From contig NZ_MUYM01000038.1 in the NCBI RefSeq assembly GCF_002150765.1, positions 1 to 64,000 of the forward strand: a stretch of 64,000 bases of DNA, in the 5' to 3' direction. The first letter of the stretch is position 1, and each line of letters starts with the position of its first letter. Origin of the DNA: Lentzea kentuckyensis (lineage in GTDB: Bacteria; Actinomycetota; Actinomycetes; Mycobacteriales; Pseudonocardiaceae). The notes under the pieces were generated by a model. It searched no databases and was not told the origin of the DNA. It saw only the letters and a list, made by a program, of their open reading frames with translations. The translations under genes and the position numbers were made by a program. Positions 17,393 through 26,639 of the stretch are shown one piece after another.

Positions 17393-18115
17393 TCAGGCTG
17401 CGGCGTGCAGTGCGGTGGCCAGGTCGGCGCGCTGGTCCGCGCTCAACACGGCCAGGCAGGCGCCGAACGTCTCGTCGGTGATCCGCTGCGCCTCCTGCCA
17501 GCGCGGTTCCAGATCGGTCCGGCCGTGCAGGCGTTCTCGGACGGGCGCCACGTCCTCGTCCCGCCAGCCGGTCTGCCGCATCCGCCGCGGGCCGCCGTCG
17601 GGATCGGTGAACACCGCCTCGACGACGCCGAGCCCACCGGCTCTGAGAGCGGCGAAGTGGAACGCGCCGCGCAGCTCGCGGGCGACCATCAGGGCGTGGG
17701 CCAGGCGGGCGGGCGGATCCGCGGGTCTGGGCGCGTGCCGCCACCCGGCGAACAGCGCGAAACCGCTGCCGTCCGCGGCGTCCACCACGGTGAACAGCAG
17801 GTCGGCGGTGGCACCGGGGTCCGGCACGGCGGTGAGGTGGTGGCGCCCCCACTCCCAGCACGCCGCCGTGTACGCCTCGACGGCGCGTTCGGCGGCCAGC
17901 TTCCCGGTGGGCGAGGACAACGCGAGGTCGACCAGCCAGCCGGGGAAGATGCCGAAGAGCTCGGCCACCACCGGGACCGGCGGGTCGCCGAGGACGGCTG
18001 AGCGCCCGCGGAAGTACAGCGAGCGCGCGGGAAGGGTGAGCAGCCGCTCCTGGGTGGCGAGCTCGGGCGAGGCCATGAATCGCCCGCCGCGGTGCACGAC
18101 GACCTCACGGGTCAT
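17393..18115 (-). CDS. SCO6745-family protein
   Basis: 240-aa soluble protein. The segment LYFRGRSAVLGDPPVPVVAE followed by LFGIFPGWLV matches the conserved core of the actinobacterial SCO6745 family, whose function is not established. ATG 18115 is preferred over an upstream frame start at 18163 because AGGAG precedes it. It is the promoter-proximal gene of the minus-strand operon with FMO, membrane protein and SDR, divergent from the lipid synthase operon with a 293-bp shared promoter region. Confidence 0.65.
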   Translation of the reverse strand: MTREVVVHRGGRFMASPELATQERLLTLPARSLYFRGRSAVLGDPPVPVVAELFGIFPGWLVDLALSSPTGKLAAERAVEAYTAACWEWGRHHLTAVPDPGATADLLFTVVDAADGSGFALFAGWRHAPRPADPPARLAHALMVARELRGAFHFAALRAGGLGVVEAVFTDPDGGPRRMRQTGWRDEDVAPVRERLHGRTDLEPRWQEAQRITDETFGACLAVLSADQRADLATALHAAA

Positions 18116-18408
18116 CCGCGCACACTCCTGCGCATCCACGTGGCGGTCCTTTCCTCGGGTCACGAACCTAATTGCGGAAGACGGCTCGGTGACGGTCGAG
18201 GCGGGCGCGAAACAAAGCGTAGCGCAAGGTCACGGTGAGTTGAAGCCCGGAGTTATTGATAATTCACCCAGCCGGCCTAGTTGCCAGGAATCACCGTGTT
18301 CAAACATCGAATTCACGCATCCGCCCGATCGGAGCAAATAGGACGCTTTTCGTATCCGTGGAACGTGGCCGCCGCACTGTGGTGGCGGAAGACGGCACGG
18401 GAGGAAGC
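18116..18408. promoter_or_regulatory. Divergent promoter region of the biosynthetic cluster
   Basis: Gene-free 293 bp between the SCO6745/FMO operon and the 24-kb synthase operon, more AT-rich than its surroundings. A sigma-70-like promoter for the rightward operon can be proposed: TTGATA (18256-18261), 16 bp, TAGTTG (18278-18283). The octamer TAGTTGCC there also occurs at 12101-12108 before the SARP gene. TTATTGATAA (18253-18262) is a small palindrome. No clear 11-bp SARP repeats were found here. Confidence 0.4.
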
Positions 18409-19722
18409 GTGAAACCAGAGGTAGCTGTCATAGGCAGTGGCGCGGCCGGGCTTTCGGCCGCACACGGCCTGCGATCGTCCACAAAGGTCACGCTGTTCGA
18501 GGCGGGCGACCAACCGGGAGGACACGCACACACAGTCGAAATATCGGACGACGGTCGCACTTTGGGGCTCGACACCGCCTTCATCGTCTACAACGAACCG
18601 AATTATCCGGAGTTGATGCGCCTGTTCACCGACCTCGGTGTCGACGGCGTCGAGCATCCGGGCCGGTTCAGCTTCTACGACACCGACACCGGCTCCTGCT
18701 ACGTGTCCGACGATTTCCAGCGCACCGAGGACGAGGTGCGCGCGCACTGCCCGCCTGAGTTCCTCGGGCTCTGGCGCGAGGCCAGGAGGTTCCACGCCGA
18801 GTCGCCGCGGGACTTCGTGCGCGGCCGCGTGGACATGCCGCTCGGCGAGTACCTGGTGCGCAACGGTTACAGCGAAGAGTTCCTGCACGGCTTCGTGGTG
18901 ATGATGTGCTCCACCGCGTGGGTCGTGCCGGCGGACAAGATCTGGGAGATGCCCGCGGCGACGATCATCGCCTTCTTCATGGCGCACGGCGCCCAGCCGC
19001 TCGGCGGCAGCGGTGTGCCGTGGCGAACCGTCCGGGGCGGCAGCATCACCTACGTCCGCCGGGTGGTGGAGGAACTCCGCGGCGCCGGTGGTGAGCTCCG
19101 GCTTCGCACACCGGTCGACTCCGTGTCCGAGGACGGTTCGGGAGTCACGGTCCGGACAGCGGACGGCGCTCATCGGTTCGACCAGGTGGTCGTGGCGACG
19201 CACGCGGACCAGGCGCTGCGGCTGCTCGCCGAGCCCACGCCGGAACACCGGCGGTTGCTCGGCGCGATCGGATACCACCCGAGCACGGCGGTGCTGCACA
19301 CCGATCCCGCGGTCATGCCGCGCGACCGCGCGGACTGGCGGAGCTGGAACTACGGCCGCAAGGACGTCGCCGGCAAGCCGGTGCCGTGGGTCGTGTACTA
19401 CCTGAACGAACTGCACTGCTTCACCAGCTCCACGGACTACTTCGTCTCGGTGGCGTGCCCGATCGAACCGCGCGCGGACCTCGTGATCTCCGAACTCCGC
19501 TACGAGCACCCGACTTTCGACCTCGAGGCGCGCCGGATCCAGCAGGACATCGACTCGATCGACGCCGGGTCGCGGATCAAGTTCGCGGGCTCCTACTTCC
19601 ACTCCCGCCGGTACGGGCCGGACTCGCTGGGCAACCACGACACCGCCGTGGGGTCCGGGTTCAGCGCGGCCGAGCGAGTGATCGCCGATCTCGAGCGCTT
19701 CACCGAAAGGGTCATGACATGA
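18409..19722 (+). CDS. FAD-dependent oxidoreductase (amine oxidase/desaturase-like, COG2907 type)
   Basis: 437-aa flavoprotein. Rossmann motif VAVIGSGAAGLSAAHGL at the N-terminus, second FAD motif PGGHAHTVEI, and C-terminal motif GSYFHSRRYGPDSLGNHD. This is the NAD/FAD-binding amine-oxidase/phytoene-desaturase-like group often found beside lipid-modifying genes. GTG 18409 follows GGGAGGAAGC. It is the first gene of the synthase operon and overlaps the ACP gene by 4 nt (ATGA), so it is translationally coupled to it. It may oxidise or desaturate the acyl chain; this is inferred from context. Confidence 0.85.
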   Translation: MKPEVAVIGSGAAGLSAAHGLRSSTKVTLFEAGDQPGGHAHTVEISDDGRTLGLDTAFIVYNEPNYPELMRLFTDLGVDGVEHPGRFSFYDTDTGSCYVSDDFQRTEDEVRAHCPPEFLGLWREARRFHAESPRDFVRGRVDMPLGEYLVRNGYSEEFLHGFVVMMCSTAWVVPADKIWEMPAATIIAFFMAHGAQPLGGSGVPWRTVRGGSITYVRRVVEELRGAGGELRLRTPVDSVSEDGSGVTVRTADGAHRFDQVVVATHADQALRLLAEPTPEHRRLLGAIGYHPSTAVLHTDPAVMPRDRADWRSWNYGRKDVAGKPVPWVVYYLNELHCFTSSTDYFVSVACPIEPRADLVISELRYEHPTFDLEARRIQQDIDSIDAGSRIKFAGSYFHSRRYGPDSLGNHDTAVGSGFSAAERVIADLERFTERVMT

Positions 19723-19997
19723 CGAACCCCTCAGCAGCACACACGGGAACACTGACCGCGCAGGACGTGCAGCAGTGGCTCACCGGGAAGCTCGCCGAGC
19801 GGCTGGGCGTCGAGCCGGACCAGGTCGATCCCGACAAGTACTTCGACGAGTTCGGGCTGGACTCGACCGAGGCGCTGGTGCTCTCCGGCGAGCTCGAGTC
19901 GTGGCTCGGCATGGAACTGGAGCCGACGGCGCTCTGGTACCACCCGACGATCGCCAAGCTCGCGCCGTACATCGTCTCGTTGAAGCAGGACACGTGA
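19719..19997 (+). CDS. Discrete acyl carrier protein
   Basis: 92-aa carrier protein. The phosphopantetheine attachment site is S49 in FGLDSTEAL, preceded by the DPDKYFDEFG helix-loop. The length and the C-terminal LAPYIVSLK are typical of stand-alone ACPs. It overlaps the FAD oxidoreductase by 4 nt and is overlapped 4 nt by the thioesterase (GTGA). A discrete ACP beside megasynthases that carry a single internal ACP may load a starter, shuttle the chain to the dehydrogenases, or hand it to the thioesterase. Confidence 0.93.
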   Translation: MTNPSAAHTGTLTAQDVQQWLTGKLAERLGVEPDQVDPDKYFDEFGLDSTEALVLSGELESWLGMELEPTALWYHPTIAKLAPYIVSLKQDT

Positions 19998-20839
19998 CGG
20001 CGACGCGGCCCGATCGTCCCCTGCTGGTCCGCACGCCGGGACGGCGGGGAGATCCGGTGGTGCTGATCCACCCCGGCGCCATCCCCGTGAGCCACTACCG
20101 CGACCTGGCCGAGGGCGTGGACCCGGTGCGGGAACTGGTGATCGTGGATCTGGAGCAGATGCCCGCGTACTTCGAGGCGGCACTGACCCGCCGGATCACC
20201 ACGACGATCGACGAGATCGCCGCCGACGTCGCGCGCGAGCTGCGGACGTTGCCCGTCGCCGGAACCAACTGGGTGCTGGCCGGGTGGTCGTTCGGAGGCT
20301 CGATCTGCCACGCGTTGCTCGACCTGCTCGACGAGGACGAGCTGCCGCAACGGGTGCTGGTGCTGGACGCGCTCGCGCCGGTGCCGGAGTTCACCGCCCG
20401 CGACGGTGAGCTCGACCCGGTGCAGGTGCTCGGCTGGTTCGCGATGTACCTGGCCGCCAAGCGCGGCGGCATCGTGGACGTGCCGCCGGAACGGCTGCGC
20501 GGCAGGGAGTTCGAGCCGGCGCTCGCCGAGGTGCTGGACGCGGCCGTGGCGGGCGGGGCACTGCTGCCGGGCACCACCACCGCCGGGCTGCGCAAGGTGT
20601 TCACGACCTACCGCGACGGACTTCTGCGCAACAACCATCTCGTGCTCGCACACAGTCCGAAGTGGACTGACGTGCCGGTGGTGGTGCTGCGTCCCGAACG
20701 CGGGCTCGTCGACCGGCCGGGGGCGCTGGGCTGGGACCAGGTGGCCGAGTCGCCGAAGGTCCTGCGCTGTCCGGGCGACCACTACACGATGCTGCGCGAT
20801 CCCGCGGCGATCCGGTGCTTCGCCGAGATCGCCGCCTGA
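19994..20839 (+). CDS. Thioesterase / alpha-beta hydrolase
   Basis: 281-aa alpha/beta hydrolase of the thioesterase-domain type. Oxyanion region VVLIHPGAIPVSHY, nucleophile S99 in AGWSFGGS, and C-terminal catalytic His in CPGDHYTML. The GTG start overlaps the ACP stop. Homologous domains release chains from carrier proteins as acids or by transfer to a nucleophile. Here it substitutes for the acyltransferase domain found at the end of myxobacterial PUFA synthases, suggesting free-acid or ester release. The position directly after the ACP supports action on ACP-bound substrate. Confidence 0.88.
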   Translation: MTATRPDRPLLVRTPGRRGDPVVLIHPGAIPVSHYRDLAEGVDPVRELVIVDLEQMPAYFEAALTRRITTTIDEIAADVARELRTLPVAGTNWVLAGWSFGGSICHALLDLLDEDELPQRVLVLDALAPVPEFTARDGELDPVQVLGWFAMYLAAKRGGIVDVPPERLRGREFEPALAEVLDAAVAGGALLPGTTTAGLRKVFTTYRDGLLRNNHLVLAHSPKWTDVPVVVLRPERGLVDRPGALGWDQVAESPKVLRCPGDHYTMLRDPAAIRCFAEIAA

Positions 20840-20855
20840 CTAGCCGTTGGGGCTG

Positions 20856-23800
20856 ATGATGGGTGACCACGTGAGGTTGTGCGACACACCGATCGCCGTC
20901 GTCGGGCTGGGCGGGCTGTACCCGCGGTCCCGTGACGTGCGCGAGTTCTGGTCGAACATCGCCGATGCGGTCGACTGCATCACCGACGTGCCGGAGACGC
21001 ACTGGCGGATCGACGACTACTACGACCCCGATCCGGCCGCGCCGGACAAGACCTACTGCCGCAAGGGCGGGTTCCTGCCCACGACGGACTTCAACCCGGT
21101 CGAGTTCGGGATGCCGCCCGCCACGCTGGAGGTCACCGACGTCCTGCAGCTGCTCAGTCTGGTGGTGGCTCGCGAAACGCTGGCCGACTCTCCCGAGCAC
21201 GACCGGTCGCGCACCGGCGTGATCCTCGGCATCACCGGCGCGAACTCGCTCACCCAGCCGCTGTCGACCCGGTTGCAGACCCCGCTGCTGCGGCGCGTCG
21301 CCCGGCACTGCGGCCTGACCGACGCCCAGGCGGAGGACATCGCGGACAACTTCGTCGCGGCCCTCGCGCCCTGGGAGGAGAACTCGTTCCCGGGCATGCT
21401 CGGCAACGTCGTCGCCGGCCGGATCGCCAACCGGTTCGATCTCGGCGGCACCAACTGCACGGTGGACGCGGCCTGCGCGAGCTCGCTCGCCGCGGTGCAC
21501 ATGGCCGCGGCCGAACTGGTGTCCGGGCGCGCCGACCTGATGATCTCCGGTGGGTGCGACGCCGAGAACACGATCTTCATGTACCTCTGCTTCTCCAAGA
21601 CACCCGCGTTCTCCCCCAGCGAGCGCATCCGGCCGTTCGACGCGGACGCCGACGGCACGCTGATCGGTGAGGGCATCGGGATGCTCGCGTTGAAGCGGCT
21701 CGCCGACGCCGAGCGCGACGGTGACCGGATCTACTCGGTGCTGCGCGGCATCGGCTCGTCCAGCGACGGCCGGTTCAAGAGCATCTACGCACCCCGCGCC
21801 GAGGGGCAGACGGTCGCGTTGCGCCGCGCCTACGACGACGCGGGCCTGTCTCCTGCCGACATCGGGCTGGTCGAGTGCCACGGCACGGGCACCGCGGTGG
21901 GCGATGACACCGAACTCGGTGCGTTGCGCGAGATCTACGAGGAAGCGGGCGTCGCACCCGGTTCGGTCGCGGTCGGCAGCATCAAGTCGCAGATCGGTCA
22001 CACCAAGGCCGCCGCCGGCGCGGCCGGGTTGATCAAGCTGAGCCTGGCGCTGCACCAGAAAGTGCTGCCGCCCACGATCAACGTCACCGAGCCCGCGAAG
22101 GGCCTGCACGACTCGCCGTTCCACCTCGGCGCCACCGCCCGGCCGTGGGTGGTCGACCCCGCGAGGCCGGTGCGCAGGGCAGCGGTGTCGTCGTTCGGTT
22201 TCGGCGGCACGAACTTCCACTGCGTGCTGGAGGAGCACGACGCCGCTGCCCAGGTCCTGCACCGCGTGTGCCGGGTGCATCTCTGGCACGCGGCCGATCC
22301 GGCCGAGTTGCTGAGCGTGGACGAGTCCGACGGGCCGGTGCCGGAGGACCACGCGCGGCTCGCCGTCGTGGCTCGCGACGAGGACGAGCTGGCCCGGTTG
22401 CGCGCGCAGGCAGCCGACCGGTTGCGGGAGTCGTCCGAGGCGTTCGAGCTGCCGGGGATCTACTACCGGCCGCGCGCGGAGGTGCCGGGCAAGGTCGCGG
22501 TGCTGTTCGCCGGTCAGGGCAGCCAGTACGCGGGGATGGGAACCGGTGCGGCGCTGGCGATTCCTCCCTTGCGCGCCGCGTTCGACGAGGCCGCCCTGGC
22601 TGTGGATGAAGGGCTCCTTCCTCCACCTGGGGTCGATGAAGGAGCCCTTCATCGACCGCCGGGGCTCGGGGCGGTGGTGTTCCCGCCGACGGCGTTCGAC
22701 GAGCGGACAGCCGAGGAACAGGAGATCGCGCTGCGTCGCACCGACTTCGCGCAGCCTGCCATCGGCGCGCTGTCCGCGGGGCACTTCCGCTGTCTGCACG
22801 AGCTGGGATTCGAACCGGAAGGCGCGCTGGGCCACAGCTTCGGTGAGCTGACCGCGTTGTGGTGTGCGGGAAGCCTCAGCGACGAGGACTTCTTCCTGCT
22901 CGCCGCGGCACGTGGCCGGGCGATGGCCGGTACTGGTGAGGACGCCGGCGCGATGGCGGCTGTCTCTTGTGGACTGGAGCGGGCGCGCGAACTGCTCGCC
23001 GAGCACCCGAATCTGAGCGTTTGCAACGTGAACAGCCCGGAGCAGGTCGTTGTCGGAGGTGCCACGGAGGCGGTCGAGCGGTTCGTCGAGTCCTGTGCCG
23101 AGGCGAAGCGGTTACCGGTGGCGGCCGCGTTCCACACCGACCACGTGGCGCACGCCGTGACGGAGTTCCGCGCGGCGGTCGAGGACGTCTCGCCGGCCGA
23201 ACCGTCGTTCCCGGTCTACGCCAACAGCGAGGACGCCCGGTACGGCCCGGACGTCGCGTCGAACCGCGGTGTTCTCGTCGACCAGTTGCTGAAGCCGGTG
23301 CTGTTCGCACCGCGCGTGGAGGAGATGTACGCCGACGGGTTCCGGGTGTTCGTGGAGCTCGGACCGAAGAAGGTGCTCGGCGGCCTGGTCCGCCGGACGC
23401 TCGCGGACCACGACGACGTCGTCGTGCTCTCTGCCGACGGCGGCCCGCGCGCGGACGGCGACCGGACGTTGAAGCAGACCGCCGCCCAGCTCGCGGTGCT
23501 CGGGTTGCCGCTCGCCGGGTTCAACCGCTTCACCGCACCCGCGGAGCCGTCCGAACCGGCCGGCGGCATGACGATTCCGATGAACGGGGTGAACCACGTG
23601 TCCGACGAACGGCGCGCGCATCGCGCGGCCATGGAAGAAAGCCAGCCGACAGAGGAGAGGGTCCAACCGCAGCAGGGCGAGCTGATCACGAATCCGGAGG
23701 CGGACGTCTCCGGTGCGGTGGGCGGCCACCTGTCGATGCACGAGGAGTACCTCACCAGCCAGCTGAAAGTGGCCGAGCGGCTCACCGAGGTGCTGCAGCA

Positions 23801-26633
23801 GCACGCCGACGGCGAGACCCCGGACGACAGCGTGATCAGCGGCATCAACGCCGTGACCGAGCACAGCGTCGCCATCGGGCAGAGCCACATCCACGCGAGC
23901 GACGTGCTGCGCAGCCTGGTGCAGCTGGACACGCCGGGTGCGACGGTGGATGCGCCGACTCCCGCGCCCCGCCGCTACGAGCCCGCACCGCCGGCCGAGC
24001 TGGAACCGGCTCCCCCCACCGGGGACGAGCCGGCCGACGTCTCGGTGCCGAACGACGTCCCGGTGCCGGACGGCGAGGTCGTGGTCACGGACGAGGAGAT
24101 CGTGGTCGCGGACGAGCCCGAGGAGGTGCCGGAGCCGTCCGGCGACACTCCGGCGGGTTCGGCTGACGACGTCCGTTCGGCGCTGCTCGCGATCGTGGCC
24201 GAGAAGACCGGCTATCCGACCGACATGCTCGACCCGTCCATGGACGTCGAGGCCGATCTCGGCATCGACTCGATCAAGCGCGTCGAGATCATGGGTGGGC
24301 TGCGGGAACAGTTCCCGGACGCCCAGGAGGCCAGTCCCGAACAGCTGGCGGAGCTGCGGACGCTCGACGACATCGTCCGGTTCGTCACCGAGCAGGCCAG
24401 CGAGGTGACGGCCACCCCAAAAGCACGTGAGGGAGCGATCGGGCGGAAGCAGGCGTGCCTTCTGGCCGTTCCCGCTCCCGACCAGCTCGACGCTCCCTTC
24501 GTCACCCGCAACGCCCTCGTGGTGGGCTCCTCGCCGCTCACCGCTGCTCTCACCGAGTCCGGCTGGACCACCTTCGGGCCCCAGGACCTGCCCGACGACA
24601 CCGACCTGGACCTGGTCGTGCACGCGGACGGAACGCTCACGTCAGCTCTGCTGCTCGCCCGCGACACCCACCGGCGGCTGGAGGCGGCAGCCGCCGGCGG
24701 GCGAGCGGCCTTCCTGGTCGTCACCAGGCTCGACGGCCTGCTCGGGTTCGGTGGTGTCGAGAGGGAGGCCGCCGTGCTGGGCGGTCTGCCGGGCCTGGTG
24801 AAGACCCTGGCGATCGAGGCACCGTCGCTGTTCTGCCGCGTGGTCGACCTTGCGCCGTCGTTGACCGACGAGCGTTGCGCTTCCCTGCTGCTCGCCGAAC
24901 TGCACGACGCCCAGTCGTTGCCCGAAGTCGCCTATGACGCCGAGGGCGTGCGCCGGACCGTGGGCGTGTCCGACGCGCGGTCCGACCTGTTGCCGTCCGG
25001 ACCCCCCGTCGACTCCCCCGGCCCCGACGACCTGTTCGTGGTCACGGGAGGCGGTCGTGGCGTCACTGCGGCCTGCGTCGCCGAACTCGCCCGCCGGTAC
25101 CGGACCGGCCTGCTGTTGCTGGGCCGCACGTCGCTCACCGACGAGCCGTCGTGGGCCGCGGATGTGCCGGAACGCGAGCTGCGCGGCGTGATCGCCCTGC
25201 GTTCGGACGGCAGACCGAAGCCGCGGGAGGTCGACCGGATCGCACGGGATCTGCTGGCCCAGCGGGAGATTCGCGCCACGCTCTCCTCGATCCGTTCCTC
25301 TGGAGCGACGGCCGAGTACGTGGCGGTCGACGTGACCGATGCTCACGCCGTCGCCGAGGTGTTGGCAGGGCGGTCGATCGCGGGTGTGGTGCACGGTGCG
25401 GGTGTGCTGGCCGACCAGCTGATCGCCGACAAGACGCCGGAGGACGTGGCGCGCGTGCTCGCACCGAAGCTCACCGGGCTGGCGTCCGTGCTCGACGCGC
25501 TGGATCTGGAACGGTTGCGGCACGTGGTGTTGTTCTCGTCCGTCGCCGGGTTCTTCGGCAACCGGGCGCAGTCCGACTACGCGATGGCCAACGAGGCGCT
25601 GAACCGGATCGCCTGCTCGCTCAAGCGCTCGCTGCCGTCCGCCGCCGTGACCGCGGTGAACTGGGGCGCGTGGGAGGGCGGCATGGTCACGCCCGAGCTG
25701 GCCCGGATGTTCTCCGAGCGCGGTGTCCCGCTGATCCCGCTCGACGAGGGCGTCCGGCTGTTCGCCGACCAGTTCACCCCGGAACGGTCCGGTGACGTGG
25801 TCTGCATCGCCGGTCCGACCTCACCTCTGTCCACACCGGACTCTCCTGATGCCGCCGATGTGGTGCTGCGCCGGGACATCCGTTCACTGGCGGCCGATCC
25901 AGTGCTGGCGTCCCACGCGCTCGGCGGCACCGCGGTGCTGCCGGCGACCGCGGCGATCGGCGCGATCCTCAACGTGGTGTCGCGAGTGCGCACCGAACCG
26001 TTGCGGCTGCGGTCCTTCTCGGTGCTGCGCGGGCTGCGGTTCGACGACGCCCCGGACCAGCTGGAGTTCGCGCTCACCGGCGCCGAGGTCCTGGTCCGCG
26101 ATCCGGACGGCAAACCCCGGTACCGCGGCGAGGTGGTGGCTGACGCGCCTGCTCCCGAGACGGTGGACCTTCCCGCGTTCGACTCCGGCACGCCGGTGAG
26201 TCCGTATGACGACGGTGCCCTGTTCCACGGGCCACCGTTGCGCGGCATCCACGCGCTGCTGGCCGAGGACGACGAGCAGCTGGTGCTCCGCTGCGAGCTG
26301 CCCGACGCCGTGCTGGGTGATGGCGGCTACCAGACCCGCCGGTACAGCCCCGTGCCAGCCGATCTGTTGCTGCAGGCCGTGCTGGTCCGCGTGCACCGGA
26401 CAAGTGGCCGCAACTGCCTGCCCACCGCGGTGGGCGCGATCGACGTCCACGACGTCCTGCCGGACGGTTCGCCGTTCGCCGTCGTCGTGCGGGACGTGGC
26501 CACCAACGGCGACTCCGCGCGCTGCACCGTGACCGCGTGCGCCCCGGACGGCCGGGTGCTGCTGCGGTTCACCGATGTCGACGTCGTGTGCAGTGAGGGG
26601 CTCGCCGAACAGTTCACGAGCCGAGGTGAGTGA
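20856..26633 (+). CDS. PUFA-synthase-like megasynthase subunit 1: KS-AT-ACP-KR-DH
   Basis: About 1925-aa iterative polyketide/fatty acid synthase resembling PfaA and myxobacterial Pfa2. KS (about 5-455): C207 in DAACASS, HGTGTAVGD, GHTKAAAG. Malonyl-type AT (about 545-870): GQGSQYAGMG and S661 in GHSFGEL. A charged linker (about 900-1095) leads to one ACP with S1139 in LGIDSIKRVEIMGG. KR (about 1385-1635): TGGGRGV, FSSVAG, DYAMAN. DH at the end: SHALGGTAVLP (HX3GX4P). PUFA synthases normally carry several tandem ACPs; here there is one. Codon 753 is TTA (23112-23114). A palindromic element encodes about 18 residues inside the AT. The start (ATG 20856, 20859 or TTG 20847) is uncertain. Confidence 0.92.
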   Translation: MMGDHVRLCDTPIAVVGLGGLYPRSRDVREFWSNIADAVDCITDVPETHWRIDDYYDPDPAAPDKTYCRKGGFLPTTDFNPVEFGMPPATLEVTDVLQLLSLVVARETLADSPEHDRSRTGVILGITGANSLTQPLSTRLQTPLLRRVARHCGLTDAQAEDIADNFVAALAPWEENSFPGMLGNVVAGRIANRFDLGGTNCTVDAACASSLAAVHMAAAELVSGRADLMISGGCDAENTIFMYLCFSKTPAFSPSERIRPFDADADGTLIGEGIGMLALKRLADAERDGDRIYSVLRGIGSSSDGRFKSIYAPRAEGQTVALRRAYDDAGLSPADIGLVECHGTGTAVGDDTELGALREIYEEAGVAPGSVAVGSIKSQIGHTKAAAGAAGLIKLSLALHQKVLPPTINVTEPAKGLHDSPFHLGATARPWVVDPARPVRRAAVSSFGFGGTNFHCVLEEHDAAAQVLHRVCRVHLWHAADPAELLSVDESDGPVPEDHARLAVVARDEDELARLRAQAADRLRESSEAFELPGIYYRPRAEVPGKVAVLFAGQGSQYAGMGTGAALAIPPLRAAFDEAALAVDEGLLPPPGVDEGALHRPPGLGAVVFPPTAFDERTAEEQEIALRRTDFAQPAIGALSAGHFRCLHELGFEPEGALGHSFGELTALWCAGSLSDEDFFLLAAARGRAMAGTGEDAGAMAAVSCGLERARELLAEHPNLSVCNVNSPEQVVVGGATEAVERFVESCAEAKRLPVAAAFHTDHVAHAVTEFRAAVEDVSPAEPSFPVYANSEDARYGPDVASNRGVLVDQLLKPVLFAPRVEEMYADGFRVFVELGPKKVLGGLVRRTLADHDDVVVLSADGGPRADGDRTLKQTAAQLAVLGLPLAGFNRFTAPAEPSEPAGGMTIPMNGVNHVSDERRAHRAAMEESQPTEERVQPQQGELITNPEADVSGAVGGHLSMHEEYLTSQLKVAERLTEVLQQHADGETPDDSVISGINAVTEHSVAIGQSHIHASDVLRSLVQLDTPGATVDAPTPAPRRYEPAPPAELEPAPPTGDEPADVSVPNDVPVPDGEVVVTDEEIVVADEPEEVPEPSGDTPAGSADDVRSALLAIVAEKTGYPTDMLDPSMDVEADLGIDSIKRVEIMGGLREQFPDAQEASPEQLAELRTLDDIVRFVTEQASEVTATPKAREGAIGRKQACLLAVPAPDQLDAPFVTRNALVVGSSPLTAALTESGWTTFGPQDLPDDTDLDLVVHADGTLTSALLLARDTHRRLEAAAAGGRAAFLVVTRLDGLLGFGGVEREAAVLGGLPGLVKTLAIEAPSLFCRVVDLAPSLTDERCASLLLAELHDAQSLPEVAYDAEGVRRTVGVSDARSDLLPSGPPVDSPGPDDLFVVTGGGRGVTAACVAELARRYRTGLLLLGRTSLTDEPSWAADVPERELRGVIALRSDGRPKPREVDRIARDLLAQREIRATLSSIRSSGATAEYVAVDVTDAHAVAEVLAGRSIAGVVHGAGVLADQLIADKTPEDVARVLAPKLTGLASVLDALDLERLRHVVLFSSVAGFFGNRAQSDYAMANEALNRIACSLKRSLPSAAVTAVNWGAWEGGMVTPELARMFSERGVPLIPLDEGVRLFADQFTPERSGDVVCIAGPTSPLSTPDSPDAADVVLRRDIRSLAADPVLASHALGGTAVLPATAAIGAILNVVSRVRTEPLRLRSFSVLRGLRFDDAPDQLEFALTGAEVLVRDPDGKPRYRGEVVADAPAPETVDLPAFDSGTPVSPYDDGALFHGPPLRGIHALLAEDDEQLVLRCELPDAVLGDGGYQTRRYSPVPADLLLQAVLVRVHRTSGRNCLPTAVGAIDVHDVLPDGSPFAVVVRDVATNGDSARCTVTACAPDGRVLLRFTDVDVVCSEGLAEQFTSRGE
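22605..22657. repeat. Palindromic element inserted in frame in AT domain
   Basis: GATGAAGGGCTCCTTC (22605-22620) and its exact reverse complement (22638-22653) form a perfect 16-bp inverted repeat with a 17-nt loop. The right half is itself a 12-bp palindrome (22631-22642 with 22646-22657). It lies in coding sequence, giving a Pro-rich insertion (VDEGLLPPPGVDEGALHR) between the AT start and the GAVVFPP motif, where family members have a short variable loop. The arm pattern GGCTCCTTCCTCCAC resembles GGCGCTTTTGTGGAC (14.9 kb) and GGCCCTTTCGTGCAC (3.8 kb). Confidence 0.8.
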
Positions 26634-26639
26634 GGAGCC

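Noticed and set aside
18116..18408. SARP-type 11-bp repeats upstream of the synthase operon
   Set aside because: Looked for them; only single heptamer-like matches such as CCTAATT, without the required spacing.
20601..23006. 801-codon minus-strand open frame opposite the first megasynthase
   Set aside because: Shadow of a GC-rich gene: the plus strand encodes intact KS/AT motifs, and the antisense protein has low-complexity Arg/Gly/His composition and no known domain.
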